Part shown: one piece after another, positions 16,150-24,356 of the stretch
Numbering within the stretch: position 1 is the stretch's first letter
Layout: every line of letters starts with the position of its first letter
Assembly (NCBI RefSeq): GCF_030264295.1
Contig: NZ_CP127173.1
Location: 3,231,501-3,295,500, forward strand
Source of the DNA: Amycolatopsis nalaikhensis
Lineage (GTDB): Bacteria > Actinomycetota > Actinomycetes > Mycobacteriales > Pseudonocardiaceae
Direction: 5' to 3'
Length of the DNA stretch: 64,000 nucleotides
Made by a program: the position numbers and the translations under genes
Notes under the pieces: generated by a model
The model's input: only the letters and a program-made list of their open reading frames with translations
Database searches by the model: none
Told to the model about the DNA's origin: nothing

Positions 16150-17667
16150 TCAGCTCAGCAAGTCCGACGGCGTCGTCCCCGGCGTCGCCAAGGGCAGGCC
16201 GAGGGCGACGCGCTCGACCAGCCACGGGCTGGGCCGGTACCGCGGGTCGCCGGTGGCCGCCGCGAGACCGCGCAGGATGCGCAGCACGATCTCGCCGCCC
16301 ACGAGGTCGCCCCAGGTCAGCGGCCCGCGCGGGTAGCCGAGGCCGAGGCGGACCGCCGTGTCGATGTCGGCCGGGGTCGCCAGGTGCTGGCCCGCGATGA
16401 AGCACGCCGTGTTGACGATCGAGGCCAGCAGCCGCTGGGCGATCGGGGCGGGGCCGTCGCGGACGACCGTCACCGGGTGGCCGGTCGCCGCCAGCGCGCC
16501 CCAGGCCGCGCGGCCCACCGCCGGGTCGAGTCCCGGGTGGACGGACATCGTCAGCCGTCGTTCGTAGCCGCCGAGGGGATCGATGCCGGCGACGCGCGCG
16601 AGCGGCAGCCCCGCCCGGGTCGCCGCGTCCACTGTGGACTCGCCGTAGAGCGGGACGAGCAGGATCGCGTCCGGGTACGCGTCGGACACCACCTGGACCC
16701 CGGCCGCGGACAGGACGCGGGCGAGGTGCTCGTCCGCGGTGAACACCGGGCTGGTCGGCTTCGGCGGGGCGGCGGGCTCGTCCGCGAGCTGCTTCTGCCC
16801 GTCGACGTACGGGTAGAACCCTTCGCCGTTCTTGCGCCCGAACAACCCGGCGGCCACGCGTGGGCGCGTCAGCCACGACGGCCGCAGCCGCGGGTCGCCG
16901 TGGAAGCCGCTCCAGATGCTCTCCAGCACCGCGTGGGAGACGTCGAGCCCGGTCAGGTCGAGCAGCTCGAACGGGCCGAGCTTCAGCCCGAGCACGTCCC
17001 GCGCGACGCGGTCGACGTCGGCGGGCTCGGCCAGCGCCTCGGCGAGGATCTGCAGCGCCTCGGTGTTCAGGCCGCGCCCGGCGTGGTTGACCAGGAAGCC
17101 CGGCGCGTCCTTCGCCAGCACCGGCTCGTGCCCCCAGCTCTTGACCAGCTCGACCGCCTCGCCGGGCAGCCAGCCGTGCGTGCGCGCGCCCGGCACCACC
17201 TCGACCAGGCGCATCAGCGGCACGGGGTTGAAGAAGTGCAGCCCGACGAGCCTGCCGGGGTCGGCCAGCCCGGCGGCGATCTCGGTGACCGACAGCGAGC
17301 TGGTGTTCGTCGCGAACACCGTCTCCTGTGGACAGACGCGCTCGAGGTCCGCGAACAACGCCCGCTTGGTTTCGAGGTCCTCCCGCACGGCCTCGATGAC
17401 GAGGTCGACGCCGTCCGCGGGCGCGTCGGGCGCGTCCACCGCGACGAGCCGGCCCTTGACCGACTGGGGGTCTTCGAGCTTGCCCTTCGCGGCCAGCTTG
17501 TCGACCATGCCGCCGACGAACCCGATCGCCTCGGTGACGGCCTCGCGCCGCACATCGGCCAGCTCGACGGTCACCCCCGCGGTCGCGGCGAGCTGGCCGA
17601 TCCCGCGGCCCATCACCCCGGTCCCGATCACCCGGATCCTGCCGACCTTCCCGGCCCACCCCGTCAC
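16150..17667 (-). CDS. 3-hydroxyacyl-CoA dehydrogenase, two C-terminal domains
   Basis: The 505-residue protein has an N-terminal Rossmann fold (VIGTGVMGRG, residues about 12-21), the NAD-domain motifs TNTSSLSVTEIA and LHFFNPVPLM, and a first C-domain with KDAPGFLVN and GLKLGPFELLDLTGLD. A second, partial C-domain follows (residues about 390-490, with LLASIVNTACFI and GLGYPRGPLTWGD). This two-C-domain layout is that of PaaH-like 3-hydroxyacyl/3-hydroxybutyryl-CoA dehydrogenases. It should oxidise (3S)-hydroxyacyl-CoA with NAD in fatty-acid or phenylacetate breakdown. I chose the GTG at 17667. The TetR gene lies 38 bases upstream on the same strand, so both may form one operon. Confidence 0.88.
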   Translation of the reverse strand: MTGWAGKVGRIRVIGTGVMGRGIGQLAATAGVTVELADVRREAVTEAIGFVGGMVDKLAAKGKLEDPQSVKGRLVAVDAPDAPADGVDLVIEAVREDLETKRALFADLERVCPQETVFATNTSSLSVTEIAAGLADPGRLVGLHFFNPVPLMRLVEVVPGARTHGWLPGEAVELVKSWGHEPVLAKDAPGFLVNHAGRGLNTEALQILAEALAEPADVDRVARDVLGLKLGPFELLDLTGLDVSHAVLESIWSGFHGDPRLRPSWLTRPRVAAGLFGRKNGEGFYPYVDGQKQLADEPAAPPKPTSPVFTADEHLARVLSAAGVQVVSDAYPDAILLVPLYGESTVDAATRAGLPLARVAGIDPLGGYERRLTMSVHPGLDPAVGRAAWGALAATGHPVTVVRDGPAPIAQRLLASIVNTACFIAGQHLATPADIDTAVRLGLGYPRGPLTWGDLVGGEIVLRILRGLAAATGDPRYRPSPWLVERVALGLPLATPGTTPSDLLS

Positions 17668-17705
17668 GTCGCGCCGCCTCTCCGCCGTTGGACTCTCGCC
17701 CCAGC

Positions 17706-18377
17706 CTAGAGGCCCACGAACTCCGCCATCCGCTTCGCCGAGTGGGCGAAGAAGGCGTCGGCCGGGTCGACGCTGCCGACGTACTGGCCGAACAGGTCGA
17801 AGCTGATCGCGCCGAACAGCTGGGTCCAGGCCATGATCAGGCGCGCGACGGTCTCGGGACCGGCCATGACCCCGAGGACCTTCGTGAGCGACTCGGCCTG
17901 AGCGCGCAGTTCGGGGGCGAGCTCGCCGTCGATCGCCCGCAGCTCGGTGTGCGTCATGACCTTCACCAGGGCGAGCGCGACGCGGGCGGCGGGCACGACG
18001 GTGTCCTGCGGGGCCGCGTACCCGGGGATGGGCGAGCCGTAGATCAGCGCGTACTCGTGGGGGTGCGCGCGGGCCCAGTCGCGCGTCCCCTGCCAGATCG
18101 CCAGCCACCGGTCGCGGGGCTCGCCTTCACCCGGGTCCGCCTTCTCCGCCGCTTCGCCGATCGCGTTGTAAGCGTCGACGATCAGCTCGGTGAGCAGGCT
18201 GTCGCGGCTGGGGAAGTACCGGTACAGCGCGGACGACACCATCCCCAGTTCCCGCGCGACCGCGCGCAGCGAGAGCCCGTGCGCGCCGACCTCGGCGAGC
18301 TGGCGGCGGGCCTCGTCCTTGATCTCCTGGGTCAGTTCGGCGCGGGCTCGTTCACGTGCGGTCCGGGTCGCGGTCAT
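17706..18377 (-). CDS. TetR-family regulator
   Basis: The 223-residue protein has a basic N-terminus and a TetR helix-turn-helix (residues about 15-60, with GLSLRAVARELGMVSSALYRYFPSRD as its core). An all-helical ligand/dimer domain of the WHG type follows, containing WARAHPHEYALIYG. The start is the ATG at 18377. The gene is divergent from the nitroreductase, and the 126-base gap contains two palindromic operator-like sites. It therefore probably represses both itself and the divergent gene. The dehydrogenase gene lies downstream in the same direction. The ligand is unknown; acyl-CoA or a quinone-like compound are guesses. Confidence 0.9.
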   Translation of the reverse strand: MTATRTARERARAELTQEIKDEARRQLAEVGAHGLSLRAVARELGMVSSALYRYFPSRDSLLTELIVDAYNAIGEAAEKADPGEGEPRDRWLAIWQGTRDWARAHPHEYALIYGSPIPGYAAPQDTVVPAARVALALVKVMTHTELRAIDGELAPELRAQAESLTKVLGVMAGPETVARLIMAWTQLFGAISFDLFGQYVGSVDPADAFFAHSAKRMAEFVGL

Positions 18378-18417
18378 GGCGATCAGTGTGCCACGACGAG
18401 AGCGGTGCACAAAACGG

Positions 18418-18483
18418 AGAGCAGTGCTCTTGACAGAGAGCGGCAGTCTGGTGTTCACTGCTCTTAACCGAGAGCACTGCTCT
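18418..18483. promoter_or_regulatory. Paired operator for the TetR regulator
   Basis: AGAGCAGTGCTCT at 18418-18430 and AGAGCACTGCTCT at 18471-18483 are exact reverse complements of each other and each is an inverted repeat. A related GCTCTT-AACC-GAGAGC pair lies at about 18460-18475. A TTGACA at 18430-18435 overlaps the first site and could be the -35 box of the nitroreductase gene, with TTCACT 18 bases on. The arrangement fits TetR autoregulation of a divergent promoter. Confidence 0.7.
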
Positions 18484-18503
18484 CCCAAATTTCGGAGGAC
18501 ACC

Positions 18504-18950
18504 ATGACCGCCGCCCGCTACATCGAGCCGAAGAAGGCCACCAACCTGTTCAACGAGATCGTCGCGAAGCTGACGAAGCTGGGCGTGAGCGTCTGGGGCA
18601 GCCGGGTGCTGACCGTCGTCGGGCGCAAGAGCGGGGAGCCGCGGTCGGTGCCGGTCAACCTGCTGACCGTCGACGGCGTCCGCTACCTCGTCGCCCCGCG
18701 CGGCGAGACGCAGTGGGTGCGCAACCTGCGCGTCGCGGGCGAAGGCACGCTTCGCGTCGGGAAGCGCGTCGAAACGTTCACCTTCCGCGAGCTGGCCGAC
18801 GACGAGAAGCCGGGCATCCTCCGCGCTTACCTCAAGCGCTGGAAGTTCGAGGTCGGCGTGTTCTTCGACGGCGTCGACGCGAAGGCGTCCGACGAGAAGC
18901 TGCGCGAGATCGCGCCGGGCTACCCGATCTTCGAGATTTTCACGAAGTAG
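18504..18950 (+). CDS. F420-dependent nitroreductase/quinone-reductase family (DUF385)
   Basis: The 148-residue protein has the split-barrel DUF385/Ddn pattern. GSRVLTVVGRKSGEPRSVPVN lies near residues 33-53 and contains the conserved GRKSG turn; RYLVAPRGETQWVRNLR near 62-78 includes the W-RNL motif. These proteins use deazaflavin F420H2 to reduce quinones or nitro compounds, or bind lipids, in actinobacteria. The gene is divergent from the TetR gene and preceded by its operator pair, so it is probably induced by that regulator's ligand. AGGA at 18496-18499 serves as ribosome site. Cofactor use is inferred from the family. Confidence 0.85.
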   Translation: MTAARYIEPKKATNLFNEIVAKLTKLGVSVWGSRVLTVVGRKSGEPRSVPVNLLTVDGVRYLVAPRGETQWVRNLRVAGEGTLRVGKRVETFTFRELADDEKPGILRAYLKRWKFEVGVFFDGVDAKASDEKLREIAPGYPIFEIFTK

Positions 18951-19137
18951 GTTTGCGGCGCGTCACGTTCGCCGCGACCAGCACCACGCCGACCAGGAAC
19001 GCGGCGAGCCCGATCAGGAACCACAGCTTCTGCCCCGTCATGAAGCTGCCGGTGATGACGCCGATGCCCTGCAGCACCCACACCGCGCCGACGAGCACGA
19101 GAACGACCCCGACCGCGAGCGTGATCCACCGCCTCAT
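18940..19137 (-). CDS. Small two-helix membrane protein
   Basis: The 65-residue product is almost entirely two hydrophobic helices (residues about 5-25 and 38-58), joined by a short loop with GSFMTGQKLW and followed by a basic tail RRKPTS. Its end overlaps the convergent nitroreductase gene by 11 bases. Proteins of this size and layout are common near regulators in actinomycetes and are not assigned a function. The gene lies upstream of the minus-strand pair encoding a histidine kinase and regulator but is 18 bases beyond their stop, so it may be read through from them. Confidence 0.65.
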   Translation of the reverse strand: MRRWITLAVGVVLVLVGAVWVLQGIGVITGSFMTGQKLWFLIGLAAFLVGVVLVAANVTRRKPTS

Positions 19138-19155
19138 CAGCCCAGTTTAGGCAGC

Positions 19156-19813
19156 TCAGTCGTCCGGGACGAGCTTGTGCTTGTACGCGTAGACGACGGC
19201 GTGCACGCGGTCGGGCAGGCCGAGCTTCGCGAGCACCCGCGAGACGTGCGTCTTCACGGTCTCCTCGCCGACGTGCAGCTGGCGCGCGATCTCGGCGTTG
19301 CTGCAGGCGTTGGCGAGCAGCAGCAGGACTTCGCGTTCGCGGGAGGTCAACCGGGCGAAGCTCCGGGGGTTCGGCGGCCGCCGGTTCGAGCACCGCCGCG
19401 AACTTCGCGACCAGCCGCCGCGTCACCGACGGGTCGATCAGCGCGTCGCCGCGGGCCGCCACCCGCATCGCCGCCACCAGCTCCTCCGGCGCGAGGCTCT
19501 TCAGCAGGAACCCGCTCGCGCCGGCGCGCAGGGCCCGGTAGACGTACTCGTCGGCGTCGTAGGTCGTGAGCACGATGACGCGGGTGTCGTTGCCCGGCGC
19601 GGCGAGGATCGCCTCGGTCGCGGCGAGGCCGTCGAGGCGGGGCATGCGGACGTCGAGGACGGCGACGTCCGGGCGCAGGCGGGCGGTCTCGGCGACGGCT
19701 TCGCGGCCGTCGGACGCTTCGCCGACGCACGTGAAGTCGGGCTGGGTGTCCAGCAGCGCGCGCATCCCGGAGCGGAACATCGCGTGGTCGTCGGCCAGCA
19801 GGACGCGGATCAT
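19156..19813 (-). pseudogene. NarL/FixJ-type response regulator with a frameshift
   Basis: The receiver domain starts at ATG 19813 (LLADDHAMFRSG; phosphorylation site D54 in AVLDVRMP; the conserved Lys in FLLKSLAPEEL). The LuxR-type helix-turn-helix (LTSREREVLLLLA, AEIARQLHVGEETVKTHVSRVL) is complete but in another frame, ending at 19156. Removing one base from the run of five G at 19365-19369 restores one frame across the linker, reading AEPRSFARLTSRE. As given the gene is broken after the receiver domain. A sequencing error in the homopolymer is as likely as a true mutation. The start overlaps the kinase stop, so the two form one two-component operon. Confidence 0.8.
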
Positions 19814-20964
19814 GTGCTCTCCACCGGGAAGGTCGTGCGCAGCTGCCAGTGCCCGCCGGTCTCGCCGTAGGAGACCTGGCCGCCGAACAGGGTGACGCGC
19901 TGGCGGATCCCCGCCAGGCCGCGGTGCGCGTGCTCGCCGCGCTGGGGGTGGCCGGGGCGCAGGCCGTTGGTCACGGTGAGCACGACTTCGGTGCGGCCGC
20001 GGTTCAGCTCGACCTCGACCGGGCCTTCGCCGTGGCGCAACGCGTTGGTCAGGGCCTCCTGCGCGATCCGGTACAGCGCGACGTCGAGGGAGCCCGGCAG
20101 CTCGCGGGACTCGCCGTGCAGCGTCAGCCGGGTCGGCAGGCCGGCCGCGCGGACGGTCTCGACGAGCTCGTCGAGGTTGTCCAGACCGGGCTGTTCGGCG
20201 TTGGTCTCGGCGTGCAGGAGGTCGAGCAGCCGCCGCAGGTCGGCCATCGCCGAGCGGCTCGCCGACTCCACCGCGCCGAGGGACTTCCGCACCGGCGAAT
20301 CGCCGTCGGGCAGGCCGAGTCGGGCCGCACCGGCGTGCACGCCGATCGCGCTGACGTGGTGGGAGATGACGTCGTGCAGGTCGCGCGCGATCGTCGTGCG
20401 CTCCTCGGTGACGGCCCGCCGGACGGCTTCTTCCTCGTGCTGGCGGCGTTCGTCCGCGGCGCGCTCGAGGTCGGCGATGTAGGCGCGGCGGGCCGTCGTG
20501 TACCGGCCGACGAGCCACGGCAGGAGCGCGGAGACGCCGACGTTGATGGCGACGAGCCGCCAGTCGGCCGCGGTGCGCCCGCCGCCTTCGATGCAGCCCG
20601 CGGTGACTCCCGCGAGGAGGGCGAGGAGCGCGAGCACGGCGGGTTTCGGCCGCAGCCAGGCGCCAGCGCGGTACCCGGCGATGAGGATCCCGGCGTTGTT
20701 GCCGGTGACGTACCCCTGGCAGGTGCACAGCAGCAGCGGCGCGCCGGCGAAGAGCGCGGCGTGGGCGAGGGCGACCCAGCCGGAGTACCGGGCCGGGCCG
20801 GCGAGGGCGGCGTTGACGGCGATCCCGCCGAGCAGCACGGCCCAGGCCCGCCAGCCCGCCTCACCGAGCGGGCCGCGGAGGGCGAAGAGGGAGGCGTCAC
20901 AGGCCACGCAGACGAGCGCGACGAGCAGCGACTGCCGCCTCAGTGACCCGCTGATGTCCTGCAC
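19810..20964 (-). CDS. Sensor histidine kinase, NarL-partner type (HisKA_3)
   Basis: The 384-residue protein has an N-terminal membrane region of about five helices (residues 10-155). A coiled linker (AYIADLERAADERRQHEEEA) leads to the HisKA_3 dimerisation domain with the phospho-acceptor His197 in ARDLHDVISHHVSAIG. An HATPase_c domain follows (IAQEALTNALRHG near 300, GLAGIRQRVTLFGG near 355). It phosphorylates the response regulator whose start overlaps its stop. There is no large extracellular loop, so it probably senses something in or at the membrane, as in the DesK type. The upstream gap contains the long palindrome at 21074-21160. Confidence 0.92.
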   Translation of the reverse strand: MQDISGSLRRQSLLVALVCVACDASLFALRGPLGEAGWRAWAVLLGGIAVNAALAGPARYSGWVALAHAALFAGAPLLLCTCQGYVTGNNAGILIAGYRAGAWLRPKPAVLALLALLAGVTAGCIEGGGRTAADWRLVAINVGVSALLPWLVGRYTTARRAYIADLERAADERRQHEEEAVRRAVTEERTTIARDLHDVISHHVSAIGVHAGAARLGLPDGDSPVRKSLGAVESASRSAMADLRRLLDLLHAETNAEQPGLDNLDELVETVRAAGLPTRLTLHGESRELPGSLDVALYRIAQEALTNALRHGEGPVEVELNRGRTEVVLTVTNGLRPGHPQRGEHAHRGLAGIRQRVTLFGGQVSYGETGGHWQLRTTFPVEST

Positions 20965-21073
20965 ACCGCAACTGTGCCCTAACGAGCGGAGGATGAGGAC
21001 GGGAACGCCCCGATGCGGCGGAGGGGGACGCGCATCGGGACGCCCCGAGTTCGAGCAGCCCTCCCCGGTCCAG

Positions 21074-21160
21074 AGCGCCCCAATGTGGCGTTGGGTGCGT
21101 TGGACGCGCCCAATGTGGCGTTCGGTGCGCTGGACGCACCCAACGCCACATTGGGGCGCT
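21074..21160. repeat. Intergenic palindrome with an internal 30-bp direct repeat
   Basis: A 26-bp arm at 21074-21099 (containing CCCAATGTGGCGTTGGG) is perfectly complementary to 21135-21160. A near-copy of the left arm lies between them, offset by 30 bases (CCCAATG at 21079 and 21109). It lies in the gap after a minus-strand gene and before the next minus-strand gene, so it may terminate transcription. It also looks like a dispersed repeat. Confidence 0.75.
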
Positions 21161-21186
21161 TGGGCCGGGCCGAGCCGAGCCGGGCG

Positions 21187-21801
21187 TCAGTTCGTGGGGC
21201 GGGCCGAGTAGTCGCCGTTGCGGCGCTGGCCCGGCTGGCGTTGCCCGGCCCCCAGGCCCTGGCCCAGCGTCGTCGCCGTTGCCGTCTGGCCCTCGACCGT
21301 TGCCACCACCGTCACGTTCGTGTCGCCCTGCTTCACGTCGCCCGTCTTCTGGGTCGACGACGTGATCGCGTACGTCTGCTTGTAGCCGTCCTTGCTGGTC
21401 AGCGTCACCGACGTCGCGCTCAGCTCGGTCACGTCACCCGTCTGGAGACGCTCGGTCGTGTACTTTCCGCTTCCGTCGGCCACGACGAAGTCGCCGTGCA
21501 GGGCCTCGCGCAACGCCGCCATTCCGCCGCCGAACCCGCCGCCCGGCATGCCCTGGCCGCGGAACTGGCCGCCGCCCGGGCCGCCGAAGCCGCCCGGGCC
21601 CTGCGCCGAGTTGTCGGCGCTGCTGGTGCCCGCCCAGATCGCCGCGCCGCCGCCCGCCGCGATCACCACGGCGATGCCCGCCGCGATCGCCGTCTTCTTG
21701 CCGGACCAGCCCCTCTTCGGCGCCGCCGGGGCGGGGTCACCCCAGTTGGCGGGGGCCGGGTCGCCCTGGGGCGGCGTGGTCGGCGTCGGCTCGGTCGTCA
21801 T
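21187..21801 (-). CDS. Membrane-anchored extracytoplasmic protein, DUF5666-like
   Basis: The 204-residue protein has a Pro-rich cytoplasmic start (about 1-34), one transmembrane segment (TAIAAGIAVVIAAGGGAAIW) and a Gly/Phe-rich stretch with GGFGGPGGG and GGGFGGG (about 70-95). A beta-rich extracytoplasmic domain (about 100-185) follows, with TGDVTELSATSVTLTSKDGYKQTY. The latter resembles DUF5666-type OB-like domains. The start ATG at 21801 has GAGGACAC upstream. It is divergent from the OmpR-type regulator and may be its target or an accessory sensor. Function is unknown. Confidence 0.65.
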   Translation of the reverse strand: MTTEPTPTTPPQGDPAPANWGDPAPAAPKRGWSGKKTAIAAGIAVVIAAGGGAAIWAGTSSADNSAQGPGGFGGPGGGQFRGQGMPGGGFGGGMAALREALHGDFVVADGSGKYTTERLQTGDVTELSATSVTLTSKDGYKQTYAITSSTQKTGDVKQGDTNVTVVATVEGQTATATTLGQGLGAGQRQPGQRRNGDYSARPTN

Positions 21802-21976
21802 CGTGTCCTCCGGTGGTACCCGCACTGGTCCCCGCCAGGTTCGCGGCCGTGGCTGTGTTTGAGCTGTGCGGGGCGTCAGCACGCGCTGTGGCTCCCTTAC
21901 CCGGGCGAAGGACCTTCACAGGAAACGCACAGCGAGGTCACAGTGAGCACTGAAGAGCCGCCGAGAAGATGGCACT

Positions 21977-22727
21977 ATGACCGCCATGAACGCCACGTCA
22001 TCGGGCCCTGGCAAGGCCGACCTGCGCCGCGCCGACGGGAGCCCCGTGCGGGTCCTCGTCGTCGACGACGAGGCGACGCTGGCCGAGCTCGTGTCGATGG
22101 CCCTGCGGATGGAGGGCTGGGAGGTGCGCAGCGCCGGCGACGGCACGGAGGCCGTCCGGATCGCGCGCGACTTCCGCCCGGACGCCGTCGTGCTCGACGT
22201 CATGCTCCCCGACTTCAGCGGCCTCGAGGTGCTGCGGCGGATGCGGTCGGAGGCGCCGAACCTGCCGGTGCTGTTCCTGACGGCGAAGGACGCGGTCGAG
22301 GACCGCATCGCCGGGCTCACCGCGGGCGGCGACGACTACGTCACCAAGCCCTTCAGCCTCGAAGAGGTGGCGCTGCGCCTGCGCGCGCTGCTGCGCCGGG
22401 CGGGCGGGGTGAGCGGCGCGAGCGGCTCGACGCTGGTGGTCGGCGACCTCACCCTCGACGAGGACAGCCGCGAGGTGCACCGCGGCGGCGACCTGGTGCC
22501 GCTCACCGCGACCGAGTTCGAGCTGCTGCGCTACCTCATGCGCAACCCCAAGCGCGTGCTGTCGAAGGCCCAGATCCTGGACCGCGTGTGGAGCTACGAC
22601 TTCGGCGGCCAGGCCAACATCGTCGAGCCTCTACATCTCCTACCTGCGCAAGAAGATCGACGCCGACCGCGAGCCGATGATCCACACCATGCGGGGCGCG
22701 GGGTATGTCCTCAAGCCGGCCGGCTGA
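21977..22727 (+). pseudogene. OmpR-type response regulator with a frameshift
   Basis: The receiver domain (VLVVDDEATLAELV, D74 in VVLDVMLPDFSG, conserved Lys in YVTKPFSLEEV) and most of the winged-helix domain (LTATEFELLRYLMRNP, LSKAQILDRVW) are intact. After GGQANIVE the frame is lost: the sequence has GAGCCTCTACATC where the family needs GAGCTCTACATC. Deleting one C near 22630 restores an ending with YLRKKIDADREPMIHTMRG and a stop at 22725-22727. Without correction the recognition helix region is scrambled. The histidine kinase gene starts inside its end at 22705. A sequencing indel is a real possibility. The corrected protein would be of normal length, about 250 residues. Confidence 0.8.
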
Positions 22728-24222
22728 CCCGGCGCGGTCCCGGACGCGGCGGCCGTGGTCGCTGCGGCGGCGGCTGATCGTCCAGCTCGCCGCGCTGCTC
22801 GCGCTGGTGTGCGTGGTCGTCGGCGTGGTGACGGAGTTCGCGCTCAGCGAGTTCCTGATCCGCCAGCAGGACGACCGGCTCGCCGCGGCCGCCGCCCGCG
22901 CGTCCCACAGCGGGGAACGGCCGCCACCGTGGACCTACGGCGAGACGCCCCCGCCGCCGGACGCGCTGCGCGTGCTCGGCCAAGGCGACGGCACGCTCGC
23001 CGTCGTCCAGTCCGGCTCGACCGCCACGGCCGGCGTGCTCGACTCCAGCGTGGGTGCGCCGTCGAAGCGCAAGCCGCCGTTCAAGGGCGTCCCGAAGGAG
23101 CAGGTGCTGGCCCTGCTGGCGCTGCCGTCCGACGGGAAGCAGCGCAGCATCGACCTCGGCGGCACGCTCGGCGAGTACCGCGTCGTCTCGACGATGTCGG
23201 CCAACGGCGAGAAGACGGTCATCGGGCTGCCGCTGAAGGACGTCAACGAGACGCTCTGGCGGCTCGGCTTCATCCTCGGTGGCGTGGCGATCGCCGGGAT
23301 CCTGGTGGCGGGCGCGGTCGGCGCGGCGACGATCCGCCGCACGATGCAGCCGCTCGACCGGCTGGCCGCGACCGCGACGCGCGTCTCCGAGCTGCCGCTG
23401 GACCGCGGCGAAGTCGCGCTGTCCGAACGGGTTCCCGAGGCGGACACCGACCCGAACACCGAGGTCGGCAAGGTCGGTTCGGCGCTCAACCGGATGCTGC
23501 AGCACGTCGCGAACGCGCTCACCGCGCGGCACGCGAGCGAGAATCGCGTCCGCCAGTTCGTCGCGGACGCGAGCCACGAGCTGCGGACACCGCTGGCCGC
23601 GATCCGCGGGTACGCCGAGCTGACCCGGCGCAGCGGCGAGCAGGTGCCACCGGACGTCGCGTTCGCGATGGGCCGCGTCGAGTCCGAGTCGCGCCGGATG
23701 ACGACGCTGGTCGAGGACCTGCTGCTGCTCGCGCGCCTCGATTCCGGGCGCCCGGTGGTGCACGAGTGGGTGGACCTGTGCCGCCTGGTGGCCGACGCCG
23801 TCGCGGACGCGCACGTCGCGGGCCCGGACCACAAGTGGCTGATGGACGTGCCGGGCGAGCCGATCGGCGTCCTCGGCGACGCGGGCCAGTTGCACCAGGT
23901 GGTGATCAACGTGCTGGCCAACGCGCGCACGCACACGCCGTCGGGCACCACGGTGACGACCACACTGTCCACATCGGACGGAGTGGTCCGGCTGCGGGTG
24001 GCCGACGACGGACCGGGCATCCCGCCGGAGATCCTCCCGAACATCTTCGAGCGCTTCGCGCGGGGGGACAACTCGCGTTCCCGCGCGGCGGGGAGCACCG
24101 GGCTCGGGCTGGCGATCGTGGCCGCGGTGGCGGGCGCGCACGGCGGCCGCGTCGGGGTGCAGAGCCGCCCGGGCCGCACGGAGTTCGAGATCGCGTTCCC
24201 CGAGGCCCCGTCTCCCTCGTGA
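22705..24222 (+). CDS. Sensor histidine kinase (HAMP, HisKA, HATPase_c)
   Basis: The 505-residue protein has an N-terminal transmembrane helix (about 21-43), an extracytoplasmic sensor region (to about 190) and a second helix (about 190-212). A HAMP linker, HisKA with His291 in DASHELRTPLAAIRGYAEL, and an HATPase_c domain follow (N box VLANARTHT, G boxes DDGPGIPPE and GSTGLGLAIV). This is the classic OmpR-partner design of the MprB/TcrY type. The ATG at 22705 overlaps the corrected end of the response regulator gene, which argues that both were one functional operon. The stop TGA lies inside a long palindrome. Confidence 0.93.
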   Translation: MSSSRPADPARSRTRRPWSLRRRLIVQLAALLALVCVVVGVVTEFALSEFLIRQQDDRLAAAAARASHSGERPPPWTYGETPPPPDALRVLGQGDGTLAVVQSGSTATAGVLDSSVGAPSKRKPPFKGVPKEQVLALLALPSDGKQRSIDLGGTLGEYRVVSTMSANGEKTVIGLPLKDVNETLWRLGFILGGVAIAGILVAGAVGAATIRRTMQPLDRLAATATRVSELPLDRGEVALSERVPEADTDPNTEVGKVGSALNRMLQHVANALTARHASENRVRQFVADASHELRTPLAAIRGYAELTRRSGEQVPPDVAFAMGRVESESRRMTTLVEDLLLLARLDSGRPVVHEWVDLCRLVADAVADAHVAGPDHKWLMDVPGEPIGVLGDAGQLHQVVINVLANARTHTPSGTTVTTTLSTSDGVVRLRVADDGPGIPPEILPNIFERFARGDNSRSRAAGSTGLGLAIVAAVAGAHGGRVGVQSRPGRTEFEIAFPEAPSPS

Positions 24223-24260
24223 GTGTTTAGGGCGGTTAGAACCGCCCTAAACACTCACGA
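24217..24260. repeat. 44-bp palindrome, copy 1 of 3
   Basis: Two perfect 21-bp arms separated by AG; the left arm contains GTGAGTGTTTAGGGCGG. The same 44-bp sequence recurs at 34010-34053 and 60759-60802. The TGA stop of the kinase gene (24220-24222) lies inside the left arm. A factor-independent terminator without T-run, also acting as a dispersed repeat, is the likely role. Confidence 0.85.
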
Positions 24261-24356
24261 CCGGGTAGTGCGGCGTCACCCGTCCGGGGTTGATGCACAG
24301 CGCACGCACAGCTTCGGCACAAGTTCACCACAAACGGTGCCGACACGGTGGGCACC

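Noticed and set aside
13280..17659. A 1459-codon open frame on the minus strand across the sugar dehydrogenase and beyond
   Set aside because: It is antisense to a protein with clear domains and signal peptide and is very rich in Arg and Ala with no motifs. In GC-rich DNA such frames arise from the third-codon-position bias of the real gene.
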